From Erysipelotrichaceae bacterium UBA6182 (GTDB taxonomy: Bacteria > Bacillota_I > Bacilli_A > Erysipelotrichales > Erysipelotrichaceae): 14,028 nt of DNA. Below the pieces are notes generated by a model. That model made no database searches. It saw only the letters and a program-made list of their open reading frames with translations, and was not told where the DNA came from. The position numbers were made by a program, and so were the translations under genes. The stretch lies in the NCBI GenBank assembly GCA_002422065.1, contig DITO01000254.1:21331-35358 (forward strand), given 5' to 3'. Position 1 is the first letter of the stretch, and each line of letters begins with the position of its first letter. Shown piece by piece: positions 6,414 through 13,585 of this stretch.

Positions 6414-8103
6414 AATACATACATTAAGTGAGCAATTAACAAACATTATTGCGGCAGGTGAAGTTGTTGAAAGACCTATGGGTGTAGTAAAAGAACTTGT
6501 TGAAAACAGCATTGATGCACAAGCTACTACTATTGAAGTCATCATTACTCAAGGTGGACTTGAGAGTATTGTTGTGAATGATGATGGTCAAGGCATGGAC
6601 CCTGAAGATGTTGCCCTAGCATTTAAACGTCATTCAACATCTAAGATTGAACATCAAGATGACTTACTAAGACTTGCAACCCATGGATTTAGAGGAGAAG
6701 CATTGCCATCTATTGCTTCAGTTTCATCATGCCTTTGTGTGACAAACAATGGCCAAGCAGCCACTAAGGCTCATATCTCATATGGAAAAACCATTGAAGT
6801 AGCACCTACATTTGCTTCTAAAGGAACTTCTATGAGAATTGAAGGATTGTTTATTAAAACACCTGCACGATTAAAACATATGAAAAGTATTCCTTATGAG
6901 AATGCACTTATACTAGATGTTATGCAGAAGTTTGCTTTATCTTATCCTCACATTGCATTTACTTGTATTATTGATGACAAAAAAGTCTTAGAAACAAGAG
7001 GATCACATCTCATGGATGTAGTCTATCGTATATATGGGAAAGACATTGCACAACATTGTGTTCCTTTTGAGGCAAACCATCAAGACTTTAAAGTAAGTGG
7101 AGTACTAGGTGCTCCGCATCTACACCGCTCATCACGAAAAGATATGGTTTTATTCACCAATTCACGTATGATTCGCAGTACTTCCATTACAAGAGCATTA
7201 ATAGAGGGTTATGCACAGTTCATTCCTAAAGACCGCTATCCTTTCGCGGTGCTTTTTATCGATATGGATCAACAACTTCTTGATGTCAATGTTCATCCTT
7301 CTAAATGGGAAGTAAGAATCTCTAAAGAAAGAGAATTACAAGCATGGTTAACACATGTTATATATAGTGCACTTACTCAAGATACAGTAATAAAACCAGC
7401 CATCCTTGAACAAGTCTCTAAAACATACCATGAACCGATGACTATGATTGATGCAATTGATGAATCCATCTTTAATCAACCACTCAAAACATCAGTCACA
7501 GAGCCAAATATTGAATATCAAGTTAATACAACACAACCTAAGTCTTCAATGAAGGTTTTAGCACAACTTCATAAGAAGTATATTCTTGTGTCCAGTCATG
7601 AAGGACTTATGATCTTTGATCAACATGCAGCAATGGAGCGTATACGTTTTGAATGGTTTCAAAAACAGTTTAAAGAAACCCATCATATGTCACCATGTCT
7701 AGTCCCGATTGTTATTGAAGATCAAAAAGCTCTATTAATGAAAGATGAACTTATTCAAGCATTATCACTCATACATGTTGAAGTAGAGCAACTTCATGAA
7801 CATGGGCTTGTTATAAGAGAACTACCTTCGTGGATGACTCATATTGATGAACAATCATTAATTATGGACATTGTGAGTCAATTAAGTGAGAAGTCTAAGT
7901 CTAAAGAAGAAATACTTCATAATCTTTTAGCTTCTTTAGCATGTCATTCAAGCATTAAGTTTAATGACTATTTATCATTCTCTGAAATGCAAAAGATTGT
8001 GGATGATGTCATGTCATGTGAACAACCATATCATTGCCCTCATGGTCGTCCAACGATGATGAAAATCACATTAGATACATTATTTAAGGAGTTTGGACGA
8101 TGA
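6406..8103 (+). CDS. mutL: DNA mismatch repair protein MutL with endonuclease motif
   Basis: Links mismatch recognition by MutS to strand cutting. The 565-residue product has the N-terminal GHKL ATPase: VVKELVENSIDA (27-38, catalytic Glu30 and Mg-binding Asn34), DDGQGM (59-64) and GFRGEAL (94-100). The C-terminal domain carries a complete metal-dependent nuclease motif, DQHAAMERIRFE (405-416), matching DQHA(X)2E(X)4E, along with an ACHSSI element (512-517) and CPHGRP (544-549). This is the MutL of bacteria that lack MutH-directed repair, so it should nick the strand itself. An AGAGGT ribosome site lies within the end of mutS, 5 bases before the ATG. The start overlaps the mutS stop by 8 bases and the end overlaps miaA by 4 (ATGA). 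The linker between the domains (about residues 320-375) is short. Confidence 0.96.
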   Translation: MSKIHTLSEQLTNIIAAGEVVERPMGVVKELVENSIDAQATTIEVIITQGGLESIVVNDDGQGMDPEDVALAFKRHSTSKIEHQDDLLRLATHGFRGEALPSIASVSSCLCVTNNGQAATKAHISYGKTIEVAPTFASKGTSMRIEGLFIKTPARLKHMKSIPYENALILDVMQKFALSYPHIAFTCIIDDKKVLETRGSHLMDVVYRIYGKDIAQHCVPFEANHQDFKVSGVLGAPHLHRSSRKDMVLFTNSRMIRSTSITRALIEGYAQFIPKDRYPFAVLFIDMDQQLLDVNVHPSKWEVRISKERELQAWLTHVIYSALTQDTVIKPAILEQVSKTYHEPMTMIDAIDESIFNQPLKTSVTEPNIEYQVNTTQPKSSMKVLAQLHKKYILVSSHEGLMIFDQHAAMERIRFEWFQKQFKETHHMSPCLVPIVIEDQKALLMKDELIQALSLIHVEVEQLHEHGLVIRELPSWMTHIDEQSLIMDIVSQLSEKSKSKEEILHNLLASLACHSSIKFNDYLSFSEMQKIVDDVMSCEQPYHCPHGRPTMMKITLDTLFKEFGR

Positions 8104-9011
8104 GTAAAGTATGTGTCATTACAGGGTTAACTGCCACAGGTAAAAGTCAACTTGCTATAGATATTGCCAAGGAAACACAGGCCATTATTTTAAGTGTGGA
8201 TAGTGTTGCTGTGTATCATGAACTACAAATCGCTTCAGCAGCACCTACTCTCCATCAACAACAAAACATTCCTCACTATGGAATCAATATGGTAAGTATT
8301 AAAGAAGGCATGGATGTAGCGCGTTTTCAAGCTTATGCGCTTAATGTTATTCAAGAGGCATTTATTAAGAATCAAAACGTTGTTTTAGTTGGAGGAAGTG
8401 GATTATATTTAAATGCTATTCTTTATGATTATGAGTTTAAGGAAGCTACTAATGTAACCAATAAATATGATGAATTTGATAATCAATCTCTTTACCAAAT
8501 GATAGTTGATAAAGACCCTGAACAAGCCTTAAAGATTCATATCAATAATCGTAAGCGACTTATTCGTGCATTAACACTCATGGATGAAGTAGCTATGAGT
8601 AAAACAGATCATCTATCCCTTCAAACAAAACAACTTCGTTTTCCTTTGAAAATTGTTACATGTGATGTAAAAGATAGAAATCTTCATAGAACACTCATGA
8701 ATCAACGAGTAGATCAAATGATCAAAGAGGGTTTACAAGAAGAAGTATTCAATGCTTCACAACATGTAGATTTCAATCATCCTGCCATGAGTGCTATAGG
8801 AGTTAAACAATGGGAACATGTTTTCAATCAATGCATGAGTATCGAATCTTGTATTCAACAAATCAAAACTAAAACTCACCAATTTGCGAAAAGACAACGC
8901 ACATGGTTTAAACACCAACTGCAAAGTGAATGGTTATATGTGGATGATCCACAAAGTGTCCTAAATAAGAAAGAAGAGTGTATAGCATGGATGAACAATT
9001 CACAAGATTAG
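8100..9011 (+). CDS. miaA: tRNA dimethylallyltransferase MiaA
   Basis: Transfers a dimethylallyl group from dimethylallyl diphosphate to N6 of adenosine 37 in tRNAs that read codons beginning with U. The 303-residue product (normal length) shows the P-loop GLTATGKS (9-16), DSVAVY (34-39), VGGSGLYL (97-104), NNRKRLIRAL (149-158), SAIGVKQ (231-237) and the tRNA-binding FAKRQRTWF (262-270). Several spots differ from the textbook form: the usual YRGxDIGTAKPT is YHELQIASAAPT (39-50), GGTGLY is GGSGLY, and AIGYKE is AIGVKQ. Its place after mutS-mutL is a classic Firmicute gene order, which supports the assignment. Start and mutL stop share ATGA; the end overlaps the next gene by 25 bases. The divergent motifs leave open reduced activity or a changed substrate. 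Confidence 0.92.
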   Translation: MSKVCVITGLTATGKSQLAIDIAKETQAIILSVDSVAVYHELQIASAAPTLHQQQNIPHYGINMVSIKEGMDVARFQAYALNVIQEAFIKNQNVVLVGGSGLYLNAILYDYEFKEATNVTNKYDEFDNQSLYQMIVDKDPEQALKIHINNRKRLIRALTLMDEVAMSKTDHLSLQTKQLRFPLKIVTCDVKDRNLHRTLMNQRVDQMIKEGLQEEVFNASQHVDFNHPAMSAIGVKQWEHVFNQCMSIESCIQQIKTKTHQFAKRQRTWFKHQLQSEWLYVDDPQSVLNKKEECIAWMNNSQD

Positions 9012-9712
9012 TTTTACTTTATGGAGAAGAAGCATTTAAACATCTTCAAACCATGAAAGCGATCGTGTTCGGGTGTGGAGGAGTTGGAGCTTCAGCATGT
9101 GAAGCTTTAATACGAAGTGGAGTAACACACGTTGCATTAGTCGACTTTGACGTTATTGCTGAATCTAATCTGAACCGCCAACTGCATACTAATAGATTCA
9201 ATATCAATGAAAAGAAAATTGAAGCACTTAAAGATCGATGCCTAAGTATCAACCCACAAGCTACAATAGAAACCTATGATGTCTTTGTTGATGAAGCATT
9301 TTGTGAGAGAATCATTCAACACTATGATGTTGTTATTGATGCTTTAGATACAGTTAGTGCTAAAGAAGCCATTATTGTGCATGCAGTCAAAGCCAACAAA
9401 ATCATCGTCTCAAGTATGGGTATGGGTAATCGCTTTGATCCTACACAAGTATCGCTAACAACCCTAAATAAGACCACCTATGATCCATTGGCTAAAGTAT
9501 TACGCTATCGCTTAAGAAGAAGAGAGGTGTATGATAAGATACAAGTAGTATTCTCACGTGAAACACCAATTAAACAGGAACAACAAGTGAGTGATTCTAC
9601 AGTTCGCAAACAAGCTCTTCCACCTGCTAGTGCAATCTTTGTCCCTGTCAGTGCTGGATTAGCAGCTGCATATAGTTGTATAGATCAATGGTTGAAAGGA
9701 GCCACTCTATGA
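8987..9712 (+). CDS. tcdA: tRNA threonylcarbamoyladenosine dehydratase (TcdA/YrvM-like, ThiF/E1 fold)
   Basis: Predicted to use ATP to cyclise t6A at tRNA position 37 into ct6A. The 241-residue protein opens MDEQFTRLVLLYGEEAF, the typical TcdA N-terminus. It contains the nucleotide-binding loop FGCGGVGAS (28-36), DFD (53-55), SNLNRQ (60-65), DALDTVSAK (118-126), GMGNRFDPTQ (145-154) and DPLAKVLRYRLRRR (166-179), then PPASAIFVPVSAGL (212-225). The order and the DPT and DPLA motifs distinguish TcdA from ThiF and MoeB, and no sulfur-carrier partner gene is nearby. An ATG 9 bases further upstream is in frame, but 8987 matches the family start; a weak purine-rich site precedes it. It lies within the end of miaA (25-base overlap) and shares ATGA with msrA. 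Both this enzyme and MiaA act on A37 of tRNA. Confidence 0.9.
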   Translation: MDEQFTRLVLLYGEEAFKHLQTMKAIVFGCGGVGASACEALIRSGVTHVALVDFDVIAESNLNRQLHTNRFNINEKKIEALKDRCLSINPQATIETYDVFVDEAFCERIIQHYDVVIDALDTVSAKEAIIVHAVKANKIIVSSMGMGNRFDPTQVSLTTLNKTTYDPLAKVLRYRLRRREVYDKIQVVFSRETPIKQEQQVSDSTVRKQALPPASAIFVPVSAGLAAAYSCIDQWLKGATL

Positions 9713-10206
9713 AAGAAATCGTTGTTGCTGGGGGTTGTTTTTGGGGAGTAGAAGAATTTTATCGACGCGCTAAAGGCATCATATCAACACAAGTTGGTTA
9801 TGCTCAAGGACATAAAGAAGATGCTACATATCAAGAAGTATGTGCATCCACAACCGGACATACCGAAGTTGTTAAACTAACCTATGATGAGTCCATTATT
9901 ACTTTAGAGAAAGTATTAGAACTTCTCTTTAGAATCATTAATCCAACATCACTTAATCGTCAAGGAAATGATATTGGAACTCAATATCGTACAGGAGTCT
10001 ATTACTTCTCACCAGAAGATAAAGAGGCTATATTAGAATACATTGCAGCTCAACAACCACGTTATGAAAAGAAGATTGTCGTGGAAGTAGAACCTGTGGG
10101 AGTATTTGTTAAGGCAGAAGATTATCATCAGTTATATCTAATTAAGAATCCTGGTGGCTACTGTCATGTAAATATGGGATTACTAAAACCTGAAGAAAAG
10201 AAGTAA
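9709..10206 (+). CDS. msrA: Peptide methionine-S-sulfoxide reductase MsrA
   Basis: Repairs oxidised methionine (the S-form sulfoxide) in proteins, using thioredoxin as electron source. The 165-residue product has the active site AGGCFWGVEEF (7-17, nucleophile Cys10), GYAQGH (30-35), TTGHTEVV (48-55), NRQGNDIGTQYRTGVYY (83-99), AEDYHQLYL (136-144) and NPGGYCHVN (147-155). Cys152 is the probable resolving cysteine. No MsrB domain is fused and no msrB gene is adjacent. The ATG at 9709 has a strong AAAGGAG site 7 bases upstream; the longer frame from 9676 would add only residues read through tcdA. It is the last gene of the mutS operon, joined to tcdA by ATGA and followed by a large terminator hairpin. 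Confidence 0.96.
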   Translation: MKEIVVAGGCFWGVEEFYRRAKGIISTQVGYAQGHKEDATYQEVCASTTGHTEVVKLTYDESIITLEKVLELLFRIINPTSLNRQGNDIGTQYRTGVYYFSPEDKEAILEYIAAQQPRYEKKIVVEVEPVGVFVKAEDYHQLYLIKNPGGYCHVNMGLLKPEEKK

Positions 10207-10211
10207 ACATT

Positions 10212-10273
10212 AAAAAAGGTTCCTTTTAAAGAAGTTCATTTACTGAACAGTTCTCTTAAAAAGAACCTTTTTT
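10212..10273. terminator. Large bidirectional terminator between msrA and the alcohol dehydrogenase gene
   Basis: AAAAAAGGTTC (10212-10222) pairs perfectly with GAACCTTTTTT (10263-10273). Inside, TTTTAA pairs with TTAAAA, and GTTCA with TGAAC around a 5-base loop, giving one long, slightly bulged hairpin. The A-tract on the left and T-tract on the right provide a U run on either strand. It lies between the stops of two convergent genes and probably ends both. Confidence 0.85.
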
Positions 10274-10276
10274 ATA

Positions 10277-11476
10277 TTAATATCCTTTAACTTTATGAAG
10301 AATACTTACTAAATCAAGATGAGTTAAGAAACGAGGCACAGGATATGTTGGATGAACTTCCTTTAGTGCACTCACAGCAATTGCATCAAAATCCTCATCT
10401 TTTAGTTGTTTGAAATGCTTAGGAATATTCATCGAAGCATTCATCGCTTCAATGTGTTCTATCAATGCTTGTGCTCCATCTGAGACGCTTAGCATTGATG
10501 TAGGGTTAATATAGTGTTTGTACCATTCATTGAGTTTTGGTTCAATGATAGGGCCATATGTACGTAATACGTGAGGTAAGACTACAGCATTCGCTACACC
10601 ATGAGGAATGTGATAAAACGCTCCTAATTGATGTGCTAACCCATGCACATAGCCAACATAGGCTCGTGTAAATGATCTTCCCGCTAGAAATGATGCCCAA
10701 AGCATCTTTTCTTTATGATCAATATTTTGTGTAGTGTATGCGAGGGGGAGATGTTTAAAGATAATTTCTAATGCTTGTTGAGCATCTGAAATGGTTTGTT
10801 TTGTGTGGTTTTGATTGAGTAATGATTCAATGGCATGTGTTAAAGCATCCATGCCTGTAGAAGCTAGAATAGGAAGAGGCAATGAAGCAATGAGGGTTGG
10901 ATCAAGAATAGCAGTGTGAGGAAATAATGCAGGATCTGAGATTGCAAATTTTTCTTTAGTGACTGGATCACTTAAAACACTAGCTACGGTTGTTTCTGAA
11001 CCAGTACCTGCTGTAGTTGGTATGCATACACATGGTGGGATACGCTTAATTACTTTCAAAATACCTTTTAGTTTCTTTAAAGGTGTTTTTCTTACCATCT
11101 TTACACCAATTGCTTTAGCGCAGTCTATGACTGAACCTCCACCAATAGCAACAATCCATTCAATTGGGAACTGTTTAATTAGTGCATATCCTTCTTCAAC
11201 ATTCTCGAGTGTTGGATTAGGAACAACGCCATCATAGATCACAACGTTAATGTGGTGCTCTTCAAGTAGGTTAAGAAAAGGATCTATCATTTTCAATTGT
11301 CTTAATGATTGATCAGTCACAAGTAAGATAGACTTAATCTTGTGTTCGAGAAGGAGTTGAATTAATACTTTAGGACTTTCATGAGTTTGAATGACCTCAG
11401 GAAACTTCCATGGAATTACAAAAGAGAATCCATAGAGTACTTTTTGAATGATTCTATAACTTAATGTTTTAAACAT
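10277..11476 (-). CDS. Iron-type (group III) alcohol dehydrogenase
   Basis: The 399-residue protein belongs to the Fe-dependent alcohol dehydrogenase family, which interconverts alcohols and aldehydes with NAD(P)H. The dinucleotide-binding region has IGGGSVIDCAKAIG (111-124) and PTTAGTGSE (153-161). The metal site has Asp210 and His214 in GMDALTHAIES, His278 in YVHGLAHQLG, and His292 in IPHGVAN; His282 is the nearby conserved histidine. The first 30 residues are a hydrophobic-basic extension (KVLYGFSFVIPWKFPEVI) found in one subgroup of the family, which usually has no assigned substrate. AAGGAA lies 8 bases before the ATG. A likely promoter is the minus-strand extended -10 at 11503-11511. 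It stands alone, convergent with msrA and divergent from the ABC genes. The substrate cannot be named from sequence. Confidence 0.9.
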   Translation of the reverse strand: MFKTLSYRIIQKVLYGFSFVIPWKFPEVIQTHESPKVLIQLLLEHKIKSILLVTDQSLRQLKMIDPFLNLLEEHHINVVIYDGVVPNPTLENVEEGYALIKQFPIEWIVAIGGGSVIDCAKAIGVKMVRKTPLKKLKGILKVIKRIPPCVCIPTTAGTGSETTVASVLSDPVTKEKFAISDPALFPHTAILDPTLIASLPLPILASTGMDALTHAIESLLNQNHTKQTISDAQQALEIIFKHLPLAYTTQNIDHKEKMLWASFLAGRSFTRAYVGYVHGLAHQLGAFYHIPHGVANAVVLPHVLRTYGPIIEPKLNEWYKHYINPTSMLSVSDGAQALIEHIEAMNASMNIPKHFKQLKDEDFDAIAVSALKEVHPTYPVPRFLTHLDLVSILHKVKGY

Positions 11477-11502
11477 ATTAGGAATTTCCTTACTTTACGT
11501 GA

Positions 11503-11511
11503 ATTTTAACA
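11503..11511 (-). promoter_or_regulatory. Candidate extended -10 for the alcohol dehydrogenase gene
   Basis: On the minus strand this reads TGTTAAAAT, a TG-extended -10 (TAAAAT, 5 of 6 matches), about 27 bases upstream of the start codon. The -35 is poor. It overlaps the 5' region of the divergent ABC operon, for which I see no convincing promoter in the 47-base spacer. Confidence 0.4.
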
Positions 11512-11523
11512 TGGAGGGTAGTT

Positions 11524-12375
11524 ATGTTAAAAGTAAAACAACTTTCAAAGAAATTCAAAAATCAGAAAGGAATCCATCAAATCTCATTTGAATGTTATCC
11601 ATCTGAAGTCATGGGAATCATTGGAGATAATGGAAGTGGTAAAAGTACACTATTAAAATCATTAGCACTCATTAATCAAGTCGATCAAGGAGTTATTGAA
11701 TTATTCAACAAAGAACTATGTCTTAATGATATTGGTTTTCTACCAGAACATAAGGCAATCATTGAAGATTTGAGTGGAAGAGAGTTTATTGAACTGTTTG
11801 GCCGTATGAGATTAGTTGAAGATCTTATTCTTGAAGAAACAATTAAAGATTTTGCGATTGCACTCAATGCTCATGAATGCCTAGATGTAAAGATAAAGAC
11901 ATTATCAAAAGGAAATAAACAGAAAATCCAAGTCATGGCAGCGTGTATTAGTAAGCCTGTATTGATTATCTTAGATGAACCTTTCTCTGGACTTGATGAG
12001 CAAAATAGTACACATATGAAGAATTTCATTCTAGAACTTAAGAAGAATAATCATATAATCCTCGTTTCATCACATCGAGTTGAAGATGTAGAGCAAGTAT
12101 GTGATACGTTATGTTGGATAAAAGAGGGGAGACTAAGTGAAAAACAATCCGTTCACTACTTAAAGGAACAAAGTTCTACAATCCATGTCAAAGTCTCTCT
12201 AGATCCATTTCAACAATTTAAAGAAGAGAAAGGTATTGTAGATGTCTTTCATGAAGGACATGTTTCTATTTATACTTTTGAACAAGCAAATTTGGCTCAT
12301 CAATTTATGAGGCATGTATTAAAACATCGAAGTATTCAGACAGTGAGTATTCATAATCAGGTATGTTTGCCATGA
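11524..12375 (+). CDS. ABC transporter ATP-binding protein (NatA/YhaQ-like)
   Basis: Cytoplasmic ATPase of a two-gene ABC-2 type exporter. The 283-residue protein has Walker A GDNGSGKST (34-42), the region GFLPEH (71-76) in place of a Q-loop as in NatA/YhaQ-type subunits, the signature LSKGNKQKIQ (127-136), Walker B VLIILDEPFSGLD (146-158) and the switch histidine in SSH (182-184). The signature is LSKGN rather than LSGGQ, also typical of this subgroup. Residues from about 205 onward form an accessory tail. GGAGGG lies 5 bases upstream of the ATG. The stop overlaps the permease start (ATGA), so the two are translationally coupled. The substrate is unknown; relatives export sodium ions, antimicrobial peptides or lipids. 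Confidence 0.92.
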   Translation: MLKVKQLSKKFKNQKGIHQISFECYPSEVMGIIGDNGSGKSTLLKSLALINQVDQGVIELFNKELCLNDIGFLPEHKAIIEDLSGREFIELFGRMRLVEDLILEETIKDFAIALNAHECLDVKIKTLSKGNKQKIQVMAACISKPVLIILDEPFSGLDEQNSTHMKNFILELKKNNHIILVSSHRVEDVEQVCDTLCWIKEGRLSEKQSVHYLKEQSSTIHVKVSLDPFQQFKEEKGIVDVFHEGHVSIYTFEQANLAHQFMRHVLKHRSIQTVSIHNQVCLP

Positions 12376-13493
12376 TTTCCTATCTGTTATTTTCAATAAA
12401 AAGACGTTGGTTTTCATTTGGGTCATTGATTATCTTTAGTTTAGGTTTCTTTATTACATTAGCCTTAGTCTTTATGGATATGTGGTTTTTACAAAATCAA
12501 GTCATCACAATACAATGGCCACCACATCTAAGTACACATCTTGAAGCTTACGAATATTTTGAATTTACAGATAATGATGCCATGATCAATATATCATTTA
12601 CACCACCTTCGCAGTACACAGTATATCCACATACCACTAATGTAAGTTCAGAAACACTTACCTCCCTTATTACTTATGCACATCAAAGATATGCTCTAGA
12701 GCAGTTTGATACTGAGACACAAAACCAGATTGTGGTGATGTTAGAACCCATGATTGAGACATCACAATCTACATCTTCAGTGCTTCCAATCATGATTATC
12801 AGTTTCTTATACTTCACTTTATTAGGTTTCAGTTCAAATTTATCTTCAGACATATTATCTGAGAAGCATAGCCAGGCATTACTCATGATATTAAGTACAC
12901 TTAAAAGAAGAGAATATTTCTTGATGAAGGTTTACCAAAGTTGGATCAACATTTTTATTCAAAGTGTGCTTGTCTCATCATCAATACTTCTAGCAATTCT
13001 GCTTCGAGTAAATATGGATCAAGGGAAAGGACTTCTTTCATTCTTGTATGAACAACAATGGATTCCATTAAGATTTGAATCATTTTCTCAAATCATACGT
13101 ATTCTTACTGATAATACTCAGTTCTCATTATCGATTGTATTTGCAGGAATTTCATTTGTGATCGGTCTAATGACTTGTATGTTGTTCCTGTTATGGATGA
13201 GTTTAAAGGCACAACGAAGTGAAGAACTAGCCAGTATTCAAACACCATACTATATCTTGATTGTCTTAATGTACTATGTGTCACTATGGATAAATGAACT
13301 TCAAGGATTCAGTCAAAGCGTCTCTTCATGGATTATTCATGTACCAATCTTATCAATGATCTTTCATCCACTTCAATTGGCAACAAGTTCAGTACCGATT
13401 CAAATCTCAGTCTTATCTATATTGATAGCCTTAAGTTTGCTCATATTTATCTTAAAAGGTTCATATAATGCATTTAAAACGCAATCAATATAA
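12372..13493 (+). CDS. ABC-2 type transporter permease (NatB/YhaP-like)
   Basis: Membrane partner of the preceding ATPase, 373 residues. One membrane segment lies at about 17-37, followed by an extracytoplasmic region of roughly 100 residues (38-135), then about six more hydrophobic segments (137-156, 192-212, 253-277, 292-308, 320-338, 345-361). The cytoplasmic stretch SEKHSQALLMILSTLKRREYF (163-183) resembles the EEKxSRxxEILLSS coupling motif of NatB-type permeases, and HVPILSMIFHPLQLA (323-337) resembles their conserved IP-S-P segment. An ATG also occurs at 12363, but the only ribosome-site candidate, AGGT (12359-12362), touches that codon and sits 9 bases from the ATG at 12372, which also forms the ATGA overlap with the ATPase stop. 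I therefore chose 12372. No strong terminator is seen after the stop. Confidence 0.8.
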   Translation: MISYLLFSIKRRWFSFGSLIIFSLGFFITLALVFMDMWFLQNQVITIQWPPHLSTHLEAYEYFEFTDNDAMINISFTPPSQYTVYPHTTNVSSETLTSLITYAHQRYALEQFDTETQNQIVVMLEPMIETSQSTSSVLPIMIISFLYFTLLGFSSNLSSDILSEKHSQALLMILSTLKRREYFLMKVYQSWINIFIQSVLVSSSILLAILLRVNMDQGKGLLSFLYEQQWIPLRFESFSQIIRILTDNTQFSLSIVFAGISFVIGLMTCMLFLLWMSLKAQRSEELASIQTPYYILIVLMYYVSLWINELQGFSQSVSSWIIHVPILSMIFHPLQLATSSVPIQISVLSILIALSLLIFILKGSYNAFKTQSI

Positions 13494-13500
13494 AAAAAGA

Positions 13501-13516
13501 TGTGAGAATGTGAGAA
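13501..13516 (+). repeat. Tandem TGTGAGAA x2 upstream of the lipoprotein promoter
   Basis: Two exact back-to-back 8-base copies, TGTGAGAA, end 15 bases before the -35. A related TGTGAATT lies in the promoter spacer (13539-13546). Direct repeats at this place are sometimes activator sites, but no regulator can be named. Confidence 0.4.
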
Positions 13517-13531
13517 AACTAACAAACTGTG

Positions 13532-13560
13532 TTGACATTGTGAATTACTGAACATATAAT
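13532..13560 (+). promoter_or_regulatory. Consensus sigma-A promoter of the lipoprotein gene
   Basis: TTGACA (13532-13537) and TATAAT (13555-13560) are both perfect consensus hexamers with the optimal 17-base spacing. Transcription should begin near 13567, leaving a leader of about 19 bases that contains the ribosome site. It is by far the best promoter in the window. Confidence 0.92.
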
Positions 13561-13571
13561 AGTCATTGAAC

Positions 13572-13578
13572 AAGGAGG
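13572..13578 (+). promoter_or_regulatory. Perfect Shine-Dalgarno site of the lipoprotein gene
   Basis: AAGGAGG is fully complementary to the 16S rRNA tail and lies 7 bases before the ATG at 13586, which fixes the start codon. Confidence 0.9.
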
Positions 13579-13585
13579 AATTTTC

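Noticed and set aside
6264..6545. Minus-strand open frame across the mutS/mutL junction
   Set aside because: It lies antisense to two strongly conserved genes, the protein has no recognisable features, and no ribosome site precedes it.
9046..9252. Minus-strand open frame inside the tcdA-like gene
   Set aside because: Antisense shadow of the conserved nucleotide-binding region; no start signals.
10207..10276. Long hairpin between msrA and the alcohol dehydrogenase gene as a riboswitch or small RNA
   Set aside because: It lies between convergent stop codons with an A-tract and a T-tract at its ends, which is fully explained as a bidirectional terminator.
10959..11237. Plus-strand open frame inside the alcohol dehydrogenase gene
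   Set aside because: Antisense to the conserved NAD-binding region; composition reflects the opposite strand.
11480..11490. AGGAATTTCCT near-palindrome before the alcohol dehydrogenase start as an operator
   Set aside because: One arm is simply the ribosome-binding site of that gene; an 11-base match of this kind is easily due to chance.
11685..11867. Minus-strand open frame inside the ABC ATPase gene
   Set aside because: Antisense to a conserved gene and without start signals.
12683..12886. Minus-strand open frame inside the ABC permease gene
   Set aside because: Antisense shadow; no ribosome site and no recognisable protein features.
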